Shown piece by piece: positions 24,433 to 32,353 of a stretch of DNA of 64,000 nt. This DNA comes from UBA4615 sp046046245 (lineage in GTDB: Bacteria > Pseudomonadota > Gammaproteobacteria > Burkholderiales > Burkholderiaceae_E), in NCBI GenBank assembly GCA_046046245.1, contig JBJOKE010000028.1, positions 123,423 through 187,422 of the forward strand, given 5' to 3'. Made by a program: the position numbers and the translations under genes. How positions within the stretch are numbered: position 1 is the first letter of the stretch; each line of letters opens with the position of its first letter. Below the pieces are notes generated by a model. It had not been told where the DNA came from, ran no database searches, and was given only the letters and a program-made list of their open reading frames with translations.

Positions 24433-25740
24433 ATGACCGATCGTGCGCGGGCGTTGCGCCGCTGGCTCTGCGAGGCCTGCGGCCTGATCTACGACGAGGC
24501 GAAGGGCGATCCCGACTCGGGTCTCGCGCCCGGCACGCGCTTCGAGGACATCCCCGAGGACTGGCGCTGCCCGGTCTGCGGCGTCGGCAAGGCCGACTTC
24601 CGGCCGATCGAGCCGTCCAGGGGTCCGGCCCGCGCCGCGGCCGTCGCACCCCGCGCGCCGGACTCGCGCGGCGAAGGCGTGGTCATCGTCGGCGCCGGCA
24701 CCGCGGGCTGGAGCACGGCGCGCGCGCTGCGCGACGTGGGCTTCGCGGGATCGGTCACGATCGTGACGGCCTGCGACGGCGCCCTCTATCCGAAGCCCAC
24801 GCTGTCGGTCGCGCTCGCCAAGGGCCTGTCGCCCGCGGCGATCGTCGAACGACCGGGGCCCGAGCTCGCGGCCGAGCTGGGCGTGCGGCTGCTGGCGCGT
24901 GCGTGGGCGCTCGAGCTCGACGTCGTCCGACGCCGGCTGCTGACCACCCGCGGGTCGCTGCGGTTCTCGAGACTCGTGCTGGCCACCGGCGCGCGCGCGC
25001 GCCGCCCGACGCTGCCGGGTGCGGGCGCGGCGCGCCTGCTCGCGGTCAACGACCTCGCCGCCTACGCGGCGTTGCGCACCGCCTTCGATGCCGCCCGTGT
25101 GCGGGCGGCGACCGAGGGCCGGGCGCCGCGGGTGGCGATCGTCGGCGCCGGCCTCGTGGGCTGCGAACTCGCCGACGACTTCGCCGGCGCGGGTGCCGAG
25201 GTCGCGCTGCTCGAGGCGCGCGCGCTGCCCCTCGCCGACCGGCTCGACCCGCCGACCGCGATCCGCCTGCGCGACGCGCTGCGCGGGCGGGGCGTGCGGT
25301 TCTCCGGCGGCGCGACGATCCGCGAGGTGCTGGTGCCCGCGGGCGCGGCGGCCGGCGACGCACAGGTCGGCCTGATCTGGCAGGACGTGTCCGGCGGCTC
25401 GCATGCCGGCCGCTTCGACCTCGGCCTGGCGGCCGTGGGCGTCGAGCCCGAGACGCGGCTCGCCCGGCGCGCGGGGCTGACGGTCCGCAAGGGGATCGTG
25501 GTCGACGTCGCGACACTGGCCTGCGTGCCCGAGCGGGTCTGGGCGCTGGGCGACTGCGCCGAGGTCGACGGCCGCGTCGGCGGTACCGTCGAGCCGATCC
25601 TGCGGCAGGCGCGGACCATCGCCGGCGCGATCGCCGGCCGGCCCGAGCGCTTCGTGCCTCGGCCGCCGGTCTGGGTCGTCAAGACGCCGAGCCTGCCGCT
25701 GACGCTGCGGCCTTCGCCGGTCGAGGCGGGGCTCGCCTGA
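24433..25740 (+). CDS. Rubredoxin fused to an FAD/NAD(P)-dependent reductase
   Basis: This 435-residue fusion begins with a complete rubredoxin. Cys13 and Cys16 (CEACG) and Cys46 and Cys49 (CPVCG) form the single-iron site, with the acidic PEDW segment between. After a linker (~55-80) comes a pyridine nucleotide-disulfide-type flavoprotein with FAD motif VIVGAGTAGWSTA (from 84), a second Rossmann motif VAIVGAGLVGCELADDF (~236) and VWALGDCAEVDG near the end. It should pass electrons from NAD(P)H through FAD to its own iron site, and then to the flavoprotein encoded upstream or to oxygen/peroxide. It is third in the sigma-54-driven operon. Confidence 0.9.
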   Translation: MTDRARALRRWLCEACGLIYDEAKGDPDSGLAPGTRFEDIPEDWRCPVCGVGKADFRPIEPSRGPARAAAVAPRAPDSRGEGVVIVGAGTAGWSTARALRDVGFAGSVTIVTACDGALYPKPTLSVALAKGLSPAAIVERPGPELAAELGVRLLARAWALELDVVRRRLLTTRGSLRFSRLVLATGARARRPTLPGAGAARLLAVNDLAAYAALRTAFDAARVRAATEGRAPRVAIVGAGLVGCELADDFAGAGAEVALLEARALPLADRLDPPTAIRLRDALRGRGVRFSGGATIREVLVPAGAAAGDAQVGLIWQDVSGGSHAGRFDLGLAAVGVEPETRLARRAGLTVRKGIVVDVATLACVPERVWALGDCAEVDGRVGGTVEPILRQARTIAGAIAGRPERFVPRPPVWVVKTPSLPLTLRPSPVEAGLA

Positions 25741-25741
25741 G

Positions 25742-26356
25742 GTGGCCGCCCCGCGCGTGCTGCACGCGTTCCCGCCATCGGGCAACTGCCAGCGGGTCCG
25801 CGTGTTCCTGTCGATGCTCGGCCTGCCGTTCGAGGAGCGCCTCGTCGACATCCGGTGCGGCGACCAGCGTTCGCCCGCCTTCCTCGCGCTGAACCCGTCG
25901 GGCCTGGTGCCGGTGCTGGAGGAGGACGGGCGCGTGCTGCACGACAGCCATGCGATCCTCGTGTGGCTGGCCGCGCGATACGGCGGCGAGCGCTGGTGGC
26001 CGACGGATCCGTGGGCGCTCGCGCAGCGGATGCGCTGGCTCGCGTTCTCGGCGAACGAGATCCACCACGGCCCGAACATGCTGCGCCGTCATCATCGGCT
26101 GGGCACGCCGATCGATGTCGAGCTGACGACGCGACGCACGCTCGACGCGATGGCGATCCTCGAGGCGCGGCTCGCCGAGCGCGAGTGGCTCGAGGGGGAT
26201 TCGCTGTCGATCGCGGACGTCGCGGTCTATCCGTACGTCGAGGCGCTGCCGGATGCGAAGCTGTCGCTGGCGGCGTGGCCGGCGGTCCGCTCGTGGCTGG
26301 AGCGGATCGCCGCATCGCCAGGGTACGTCGGGATGCCGTCGCCCCTGCCTCGTTGA
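25742..26356 (+). CDS. Glutathione S-transferase family protein
   Basis: The 204-residue protein has a thioredoxin-fold N-terminal half with PPSGNCQRVRVFLSMLGLPFEE, then NPSGLVPVLEEDGRVLHDSHAIL, the glutathione-binding cis-Pro and Ser/Asp motif. The helical C-terminal half contains SIADVAVYPYV, a conserved N-capping motif. It starts with GTG at 25742, one base after the preceding stop, so it is the last gene of the OsmC operon. A GST here suggests handling of an electrophile or thiol adduct. The 92 bases after it hold no gene or clear terminator before the convergent sulfurtransferase. Confidence 0.85.
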   Translation: MAAPRVLHAFPPSGNCQRVRVFLSMLGLPFEERLVDIRCGDQRSPAFLALNPSGLVPVLEEDGRVLHDSHAILVWLAARYGGERWWPTDPWALAQRMRWLAFSANEIHHGPNMLRRHHRLGTPIDVELTTRRTLDAMAILEARLAEREWLEGDSLSIADVAVYPYVEALPDAKLSLAAWPAVRSWLERIAASPGYVGMPSPLPR

Positions 26357-26448
26357 TCCCGGTCCGGGCCTTCGCTCCACGGTCTTGCGCGTGTGGGGGG
26401 GCGCGTCGCTCCGCACACCGCCGCGACGCGACCCGCCCCCGATCGGCT

Positions 26449-27303
26449 TCAGTTCGACGGGAACCCGCTCTCGATCGGCAGCCCCGGCTCCCGGGACCAT
26501 TCGTTCCAGGACCCGAAGTACATCCGCACGTCCGAGAACCCCGCCTCCTTCAGCGCGACGAACGTGTTCGAGGCCCGAGCCCCCTTGAAGCAGTACAGGT
26601 AGACCGTGTCCTTCGGCGAGATCCCCGCCGTCCGGCACTCCGCCAGGATCTCCGCCGGGCTCTTGAACACCGGCCCCTGCGCCGACGGCTTCATGAACCG
26701 GTACCACTCGATCCACTTCGCCCCCGGGATCCGGCCCTTGCGCGGCGCGAAGTCGCGGCCGTACGGGGACGAGCTCTCGCCGATCCACTCGTCGACGTCG
26801 CGGACGTCGAGCAGCATCACGTCGCTGTCGAGCGCCTTCAGCATCTCGTCCTTCGTCACCATCATGGACGCGGTGGCCTCGGGCATCGGGAAGGTCGCGG
26901 GCGCGGGCGAGACCGGCGCGGTGTCGACCGGCAGGCCCGCGGCCTTCCAGCCGGCGAGCCCGCCGTGCAGGATCCGCACCTTCGGGTACTTCAGCCACGA
27001 CAGCAGGAAGTAGCCGCGGCACGACTGGCCGAAGCCGCTGTTCATCGACTCCTCGTAGAGCACCGCGGTCTCGGCGCCCGACAGGCCCACCGCGCCGAAG
27101 CTCTCGGCGAAGGACTGGCCGAGCTCGCCGAGGCCCTCGGCGGTCGAGGTCGCGAGGAAGGTGAAGATCTCGCGCAGGTTCACCGCGCCGGGCAGGTGAC
27201 CGGACGCATAGGCCTCGGGATCGCGGGTATCGATCAGGACGACCGGCTCGGACTTCATCAGCGCGTCGAGCTCGGCGGGAGAGATCAGCACGGGGTCGGA
27301 CAT
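26449..27303 (-). CDS. Rhodanese-type thiosulfate/3-mercaptopyruvate sulfurtransferase
   Basis: The 284-residue protein has two rhodanese domains. The N-terminal one (ISPAELDALMKSEPVVLIDTRDPEAY) is inactive. The C-terminal one has VYLYCFKGARAS with the persulfide cysteine at about 238. The loop CFKGAR lies closer to thiosulfate:cyanide sulfurtransferases than to the CGSGVT loop of mercaptopyruvate enzymes. The reaction would move sulfur to cyanide, giving thiocyanate, or to another thiol. AGGAG precedes the ATG at 27303. It is transcribed away from the cyanate operon from its own sigma-54 promoter (27350-27365), with a shared activator site between, linking it to cyanide/cyanate metabolism. 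Confidence 0.87.
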   Translation of the reverse strand: MSDPVLISPAELDALMKSEPVVLIDTRDPEAYASGHLPGAVNLREIFTFLATSTAEGLGELGQSFAESFGAVGLSGAETAVLYEESMNSGFGQSCRGYFLLSWLKYPKVRILHGGLAGWKAAGLPVDTAPVSPAPATFPMPEATASMMVTKDEMLKALDSDVMLLDVRDVDEWIGESSSPYGRDFAPRKGRIPGAKWIEWYRFMKPSAQGPVFKSPAEILAECRTAGISPKDTVYLYCFKGARASNTFVALKEAGFSDVRMYFGSWNEWSREPGLPIESGFPSN

Positions 27304-27349
27304 GGCGGTGCTCCTGGCTTCGTTGAGGGGAAGGGGGACGAGCCCGCTT

Positions 27350-27365
27350 CGCAAGCGACATGCCA
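27350..27365 (-). promoter_or_regulatory. Sigma-54 promoter of the sulfurtransferase gene
   Basis: On the minus strand the sequence reads TGGCATGTCGCTTGCG, with GG and GC 12 bases apart. It differs from consensus at one -24 base and the last -12 base. The start would be about 36 bases before the ATG. The surrounding 393-base intergenic region (27304-27696) contains no gene. Confidence 0.65.
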
Positions 27366-27578
27366 CCGTGCGGCCGTGCCCGCCCCCCGTGCGCGTCGGT
27401 GACGGTCGCGTGAAGCGCCTCGCGCCGCGCGACCCGTCGCGGTGCGTCACGACCGTGGACCCTCGCGCGCGGTGCGCGCCCCGCCCCGATGCGGCGCTGG
27501 AGACCCCGCGACGCGCGGGGGTGCTGCGCGCGCCGCCGTGCCGCGGGCGGACGCGGTGCGCGCCGGCCGATGTCCGCT

Positions 27579-27596
27579 GTGTCGCCAAAGCGTTCA
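27579..27596 (-). promoter_or_regulatory. 18-base activator element between the sulfurtransferase and cyn promoters
   Basis: The minus strand reads TGAACGCTTTGGCGACAC, 16 of 18 identical to the element at 20805-20822. It lies about 55 bases upstream of the cyn -24 element and about 215 bases from that of the divergent sulfurtransferase gene, so one site may serve both. Confidence 0.65.
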
Positions 27597-27649
27597 CATT
27601 GGCCGGACAGCCGGTGGACAGGCCGCGACGGCCGCGGTCGCGACCGCGA

Positions 27650-27665
27650 TGGCACGCCGCTTGCA
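27650..27665 (+). promoter_or_regulatory. Sigma-54 promoter of the cyanate operon
   Basis: TGGCACGCCGCTTGCA fully matches the -24/-12 consensus. It differs from the OsmC-operon promoter only in the middle of the spacer. The transcript would start near 27676, about 20 bases before cynA. Confidence 0.85.
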
Positions 27666-27696
27666 AGCGTGGCTCACCCTCGCCTCCACACACGCC

Positions 27697-29076
27697 ATGA
27701 GCAACGTCTTCCGCCCCTACGACGCCTATCGGCGACTCGGCCACGCGTGCGACCGCTGCGGTGTCGTGCACGAGGCCGGCAGCGATCCGCATGCCGAGAC
27801 CGCGAACGATGCCGGCCCGGTCGACGCCGAGCGACTGTCGCACGACGTCGTCGAGACCGCGCTGGTCCGTGCGCTGTTCCCGAACGACGCGCTGCGTCGT
27901 CGCTTCATCCGCGCCGTGGGCGTGAACGCCGCGCGCGCCGCGATCGCGTCGGCGCTGCCGCTGGGCGCGCTGCAGGCGATGGCGCAGGACAAGGGCAAGC
28001 TCGAGAAGACCGAGCTGAAGGTCGGCTTCATCCCGATCACCTGCGCGACGCCGCTCATCATGGCCGACCCGCTCGGCTTCTACAAACGGCAGGGCCTGAA
28101 CGTCTCGCTGCAGAAGACGGCGGGCTGGGCGCTGGTCCGCGACCGGATGATCAACAAGGAGTACGACGCGTCGCACTTCCTGTCGCCGATGCCGGTGGCG
28201 ATCTCGATGGGCCTGGGCTCGGTCGCCTCGCCGATGCGCGTGGCCACCGTGCAGAACATCAACGGCCAGGCGATCACGCTCAGCGTGAAGCACAAGGACA
28301 AGCGCGACCCGAAGCAGTGGAAGGGGTTCCGCTTCGCGATCCCCTTCGAGTATTCGATCCACAACTTCCTGCTGCGCTACTACCTCGCCGAGAACGGTCT
28401 CGATCCCGACAAGGACGTGCAGCTGCGCGTGACGCCGCCGGCCGAGATGGTCGCGAACCTGCGCGCCGGCAACATCGACGGCTTCCTCGGGCCGGATCCG
28501 TTCAACCAGCGCGCGGTCTTCGACGAGGTGGGCTTCATCCACATCCTGTCGAAGGAGATCTGGGACGGCCATCCGTGCTGCGCCTTCGGCACCTCCGAGG
28601 CCTTCATCAAGGAGAATCCGAACACCTTCGCCGCGCTCTACCGCGCGGTGCTCGAGGCCGCCGCGATGGCGCGCGACCCGAAGAACCGCCCGCTGATCGC
28701 GAAGGTGATCTCTCCGGCCGCCTACCTCAACCAGCCCGAGACCATCGTCGAGCAGGTGCTCACCGGGCGCTTCGCCGACGGCCTGGGCGGCGTGCAGAAC
28801 GTGCCGACCCGCACCGACTTCGACCCGTTCCCCTGGCAGTCGATGGCGGTCTGGATGCTGACCCAGATGAAGCGCTGGGGCTACATCAAGGGCGACGTCG
28901 CCTACAAGGACGTCGCCGAGCAGGTCTTCCTCGCCACCGACGCGCGCAAGCGGATGAAGGAGCTCGACCAGAAGGCGCCCGACACCGCGTACCGCAGGTT
29001 CAAGGTGATGGGCAAGGAGTTCGACCCGAACCAGCCGCAGCAGTACGTCGACTCCTTCGCGATCAAGCGCACCTGA
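27697..29076 (+). CDS. cynA: Cyanate/nitrate-type ABC transporter substrate-binding protein
   Basis: The 459-residue protein belongs to the NrtA/CmpA/CynA family. It carries KVGFIPITCATPLIMADPLGFYKRQGL, RVTPPAEMVANLRAGNIDGFLGPDPFNQRAVFDEVGF and DGHPCCAFGTSEAF. A twin-arginine signal (RRRFIRAVG, residues 67-75, cleavage near AMAQ, 95-98) is preceded by about 65 residues with a HACDRCGVVHEAGSDPH cluster that could bind metal. The next genes are permease, ATPase and cyanase, so cyanate is the likely ligand. Nitrate or bicarbonate are the family alternatives. The ATG at 27697 is 32 bases after the -12 element. Confidence 0.87.
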   Translation: MSNVFRPYDAYRRLGHACDRCGVVHEAGSDPHAETANDAGPVDAERLSHDVVETALVRALFPNDALRRRFIRAVGVNAARAAIASALPLGALQAMAQDKGKLEKTELKVGFIPITCATPLIMADPLGFYKRQGLNVSLQKTAGWALVRDRMINKEYDASHFLSPMPVAISMGLGSVASPMRVATVQNINGQAITLSVKHKDKRDPKQWKGFRFAIPFEYSIHNFLLRYYLAENGLDPDKDVQLRVTPPAEMVANLRAGNIDGFLGPDPFNQRAVFDEVGFIHILSKEIWDGHPCCAFGTSEAFIKENPNTFAALYRAVLEAAAMARDPKNRPLIAKVISPAAYLNQPETIVEQVLTGRFADGLGGVQNVPTRTDFDPFPWQSMAVWMLTQMKRWGYIKGDVAYKDVAEQVFLATDARKRMKELDQKAPDTAYRRFKVMGKEFDPNQPQQYVDSFAIKRT

Positions 29077-29089
29077 GCCGGTCACCGCG

Positions 29090-29944
29090 ATGAACGCCGA
29101 ACGTTCGATGAACCTGCGCGCAGCGGTGCTGTCGCTGCTGCTGCTCGCGGTCCTGCTCGGTGCCTGGCACCTCGCCACCGCGCCCTCGGGCGCGGCGGCC
29201 GGCGGCGGCGAGGCCGACGAGTACGCGAAGCTGATGGGCAAGGCCTCGTCGGCCGCGAAGTCCGACGGCCTGCCCACGCTCGCGCAGATGGGCGAGACCT
29301 TCGCGAAGCACCTGTCGGCGCCGTTCTACGACAACGGCCCGAACGACAAGGGCATCGGCATCCAGCTCGCGCACTCGCTCGCGCGCGTCGGGGCCGGCTA
29401 CCTGCTCGCGGCGATCGTCGCGATCCCGGTGGGCTTCATGATCGGGATGTCGCCGCTGCTCTACCGGGCGCTGAACCCCTTCATCCAGGTGCTCAAGCCG
29501 ATCTCGCCGCTCGCCTGGATGCCGATCGCGCTCTACACCATCAAGGACTCGGCGGCCTCGGGGATCTTCGTCATCTTCATCTGCTCGATCTGGCCGATGC
29601 TGATCAACACCGCGTTCGGCGTGGCCGCGGTCCGCCGCGACTGGCTGAACGTCGCGCGCACGCTCGAGGTCGGGCCGTTCCGGCGCGCCTTCGAGGTGAT
29701 CCTGCCGGCCGCGGCGCCCACGATCCTCACCGGCATGCGGATCTCGATGGGCATCGCGTGGCTGGTGATCGTCGCCGCCGAGATGCTGGTGGGCGGCACC
29801 GGCGTCGGCTACTTCGTCTGGAACGAATGGAACAACCTGTCGCTCACCAACGTGATCTTCGCGATCCTGCTGATCGGCGTCGTGGGGATGCTGCTGGACC
29901 TGATGTTCGCGGGCCTGCAGAAGGCCGTGACCTGGAAGGAATGA
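29090..29944 (+). CDS. cynB: Cyanate ABC transporter permease
   Basis: The 284-residue inner-membrane protein of the NrtB/CynB family has an N-terminal membrane segment, a periplasmic loop of about 70 residues, then five or so helices. It carries the EAA-type coupling motif ARTLEVGPFRRAFEVILPAAAPTILTGMR. ISPLAWMPIALYTIKDSAASGIFVIFI is typical of this family. It lies 13 bases after cynA and 4 before the ATPase gene. It would form the translocation channel for cyanate uptake. Confidence 0.88.
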   Translation: MNAERSMNLRAAVLSLLLLAVLLGAWHLATAPSGAAAGGGEADEYAKLMGKASSAAKSDGLPTLAQMGETFAKHLSAPFYDNGPNDKGIGIQLAHSLARVGAGYLLAAIVAIPVGFMIGMSPLLYRALNPFIQVLKPISPLAWMPIALYTIKDSAASGIFVIFICSIWPMLINTAFGVAAVRRDWLNVARTLEVGPFRRAFEVILPAAAPTILTGMRISMGIAWLVIVAAEMLVGGTGVGYFVWNEWNNLSLTNVIFAILLIGVVGMLLDLMFAGLQKAVTWKE

Positions 29945-29948
29945 GGCG

Positions 29949-30863
29949 ATGAGCGACGCATTCCTGCGGGTCGAGGGGCTCGCCAAGACCTTCCCCTCGT
30001 CGCGCGGCGAGCTGACCGTCTTCGACAAGGTCGACTTCGGCATCGCCCGGGGCGAGTTCGTCTGCATCATCGGCCACTCGGGCTGCGGCAAGACGACCAT
30101 CCTCAACGTGCTGGCCGGCCTCGAGCAGCCGTCGAAGGGCTACGTGTTCATGGACGGCCGCGAGGTCTCGGGCCCCGGGCTCGAGCGCGGCGTGGTGTTC
30201 CAGGGGCATGCGCTGATGCCCTGGCTCACCGTGCTCGGCAACGTGTCGTTCGCGATCCGCTCGCGCTGGCCGCAGTGGGCGCGCGCGAAGGTCGAGGCGC
30301 ATGCGCGTCGCTTCATCGAGCTGGTGGGGCTGGCGGGTGCCGAGCACAAGAAGCCCTCGGAGCTGTCGGGCGGCATGAAGCAGCGGGTCGGCATCGCGCG
30401 AGCGTTCGCGATCGAGCCGAAGATGCTGCTGCTCGACGAGCCCTTCGGCGCACTCGACGCGCTGACCCGCGGCGTGATCCAGGACGAGCTGCTGAAGATC
30501 GTTCAGGCCACGCACCAGACGGTCTTCATGATCACGCACGACGTCGACGAGGCGATCCTGCTCGCGGATCGGATCCTGCTGATGAGCAACGGACCGAACG
30601 CGCGGATCGCCGAGATCGTCCGCAACACCATGCCGCGCGACCGCACGCGGCTGACGATCCACCACGACCCGCAGTTCTACCGGATCCGCAACCACCTGGT
30701 GGACTTCCTGGTCCACCGCTCGAAGCTGATCCAGCAGGGCGGCGTCGACACCGCCTCCGGCGCGTCCGGCGGCCCGGTCGAGGTCTCGCCGGGCCTCGAG
30801 TCCGACGAGCCGGCGTCGCCGCCCGCGGTCGCGCCGGTCGCGCAGCTGCGCGTGGTCGGCTGA
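29949..30863 (+). CDS. cynD: Cyanate ABC transporter ATPase
   Basis: The 304-residue protein is a complete ABC ATPase. Walker A is GHSGCGKTT (about 38-46), the Q-loop lies around VVFQGHALMPWLTVL, the signature is LSGGMKQRVGIARA, and Walker B is MLLLDEPFGALDALTR followed by the ITHDVDEAILLAD H-loop. The family is NrtD/CynD. The C-terminal 30 residues are an Ala/Pro/Ser-rich extension without a domain. The gene sits between cynB and cynS and shares their sigma-54 promoter. Confidence 0.9.
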   Translation: MSDAFLRVEGLAKTFPSSRGELTVFDKVDFGIARGEFVCIIGHSGCGKTTILNVLAGLEQPSKGYVFMDGREVSGPGLERGVVFQGHALMPWLTVLGNVSFAIRSRWPQWARAKVEAHARRFIELVGLAGAEHKKPSELSGGMKQRVGIARAFAIEPKMLLLDEPFGALDALTRGVIQDELLKIVQATHQTVFMITHDVDEAILLADRILLMSNGPNARIAEIVRNTMPRDRTRLTIHHDPQFYRIRNHLVDFLVHRSKLIQQGGVDTASGASGGPVEVSPGLESDEPASPPAVAPVAQLRVVG

Positions 30864-30900
30864 CCGCTGTCCCCTTCCCCAAACGAGGAGCACCGAAGAG

Positions 30901-31344
30901 ATGGATCGCACCGACGTCACCCGCAGGATCGTGGAGACCAAGGTCCGCAAGGGCATCAAGTGGGCCGACGTGGCCAAGGCCGTCGGCGAGAGCAAGGAAT
31001 GGGTCACCGCCGGCTGCCTCGGCCAGATGACCTTCACGAAGCAGCAGGCCGACACCGTCGGCGACATCTTCGGCCTGGACGAGGACGAGATCGCCTGGCT
31101 GCAGGTCGTGCCCTACAAGGGCTCGCTGCCGACCGCGGTGCCCACCGACCCGCTGATCTACCGCTGGTACGAGATCGTCAGCGTCTACGGCATGACGATC
31201 AAGGAGCTGATCCACGAGGAGTTCGGCGACGGGATCATGTCGGCGATCGACTTCTCGATGGACATCACCCGCGAGCCCGACCCGAAGGGCGATCGCGTCC
31301 ACGTGGTGCTGTCGGGCAAGTTCCTGCCCTACAAGACCTACTGA
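30901..31344 (+). CDS. cynS: Cyanate hydratase (cyanase)
   Basis: Cyanase converts cyanate and bicarbonate to carbamate, which decays to ammonia and carbon dioxide, providing nitrogen and removing a toxin. At 147 residues it has the full family length. The catalytic Arg, Glu and Ser are present at Arg88 and Glu91 (YRWYEIVSVYG) and Ser114 (GDGIMSAIDF). The decamer-forming C-terminus ends GKFLPYKTY. It is last in cynABDS, and the transporter next to it explains substrate supply. ACGAGGAG precedes the ATG. A GC-rich hairpin follows at 31381. Confidence 0.96.
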   Translation: MDRTDVTRRIVETKVRKGIKWADVAKAVGESKEWVTAGCLGQMTFTKQQADTVGDIFGLDEDEIAWLQVVPYKGSLPTAVPTDPLIYRWYEIVSVYGMTIKELIHEEFGDGIMSAIDFSMDITREPDPKGDRVHVVLSGKFLPYKTY

Positions 31345-31380
31345 CCGGGCGTTCGAGGCCGGCCTGCCGACGCGCGCCGC

Positions 31381-31398
31381 GGCGGGGCCGGCCCCGCC
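31381..31398 (+). terminator. Terminator-like hairpin after cynS
   Basis: GGCGGGG pairs with CCCCGCC around CCGG (31381-31387 with 31392-31398), 37 bases after the cynS stop. There is no U-run, so termination efficiency is uncertain. Confidence 0.4.
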
Positions 31399-31424
31399 CG
31401 GCGGGCGCCGACGCCGCCCGTGCG

Positions 31425-31550
31425 ATGATCGCGCACCTCGCCGAGCTCGAGGCGGCGCTGTCCTTCGACGTGCCGGACGAGCGCGGGGTGGACCTCTGGA
31501 CCCTGTTCGGTGGCGCGGCGCACGCGGCCGTCGCCGGGAGCCCGCGTTGA
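31425..31550 (+). CDS. Possible small ORF coupled to the racemase-family gene
   Basis: A 41-codon ORF (MIAHLAELEAALSFDVPDE...) runs from ATG 31425 to a TGA that overlaps the TTG start of the next gene (TTGA). It has no recognised motif. An overlapping short ORF may promote re-initiation at the rare TTG. It may equally be chance in GC-rich DNA, since no ribosome-binding site is obvious. Confidence 0.3.
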   Translation: MIAHLAELEAALSFDVPDERGVDLWTLFGGAAHAAVAGSPR

Positions 31551-32284
31551 AGAAGACCCTGCTGCTGATCAACCCGAACACCTCGTCGTCGGTCACCGAG
31601 CTGATGGCCGGCGTGATGCGCCCCATGCTGGGCGACGACGTCGAGCTGGTGCCGGTCACCGCGCGCTTCGGCGCGTCCTACATCGCGTCCGAGACCGCGT
31701 ACGCGATCGCCGGGCATGCGGTGCTCGACGCCTGGGCGGCGTTCGTCGACGGCGGCGGCCGCTGTGATGCGATCTGCATCGGCTGCTTCGGCGATCCCGG
31801 CGTGGCCGCGCTGCGCGAGCTCGCCGGCGTGCCGGTGATGGGGCTGGCCGAGGCCGCCCTCGTCGAGGCGGCCGCGCGCGGCGTGCATGCGATCGTCACC
31901 GGCGGCGCCGCATGGAAGCCGATGCTCGAGCGTTTCGCCGCGGCCAACGGGCTGCAGACCGGCCTGCAGGGCATCCACGTCGTCGAGAAGAGCGGCGTGG
32001 AACTGATGAACCTGCCCGACGGCGGCGCGGCCGAGATCCTGGGCGCGCTGCAGGCCGCGATCGCACCCGGCACCGCGGCGCTGGTGATCGGCGGCGCGGC
32101 GCTCGGTGGCATCGCCCAGCGCGTCGCCCCGCAGGTGCCGGTCGCGGTGATCGACAGCGTTCAGGCGGGCGCGCGCTGGGCGGTCTCGACGCTGCGCGAG
32201 GGTGCGCGCGTCGAGGTCTCGCGCGACGCGGGCGTGCGCTGGAGCGGCCTCTCCGCAGAGCTCTCGCGCGGGCTCGCCGGCTGA
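31547..32284 (+). CDS. Asp/Glu/hydantoin racemase superfamily protein
   Basis: The 245-residue protein shows family motifs LLINPNTSSSVTELM and AICIGCFGDPGVAALRELAGVPVMGLAEA, with the first catalytic cysteine at Cys80. The second cysteine, expected in the matching C-terminal motif, is replaced: the stretch reads LVIGGAALGGIA (Gly183/184). Classical hydantoin, allantoin and glutamate racemases need both. A single-cysteine member might catalyse a decarboxylation or isomerisation instead. The TTG start has GGGAG six bases before it (31536-31540). Purine genes elsewhere in the window make allantoin or hydantoin chemistry plausible but unproved. Confidence 0.8.
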   Translation: MKKTLLLINPNTSSSVTELMAGVMRPMLGDDVELVPVTARFGASYIASETAYAIAGHAVLDAWAAFVDGGGRCDAICIGCFGDPGVAALRELAGVPVMGLAEAALVEAAARGVHAIVTGGAAWKPMLERFAAANGLQTGLQGIHVVEKSGVELMNLPDGGAAEILGALQAAIAPGTAALVIGGAALGGIAQRVAPQVPVAVIDSVQAGARWAVSTLREGARVEVSRDAGVRWSGLSAELSRGLAG

Positions 32285-32353
32285 GGCGGCCCGCCCGCCG
32301 ACGCGCCCGGGGGGCGACCGGCGACGGGACCCGCCGGCCGCCCGCGCAGCGGG

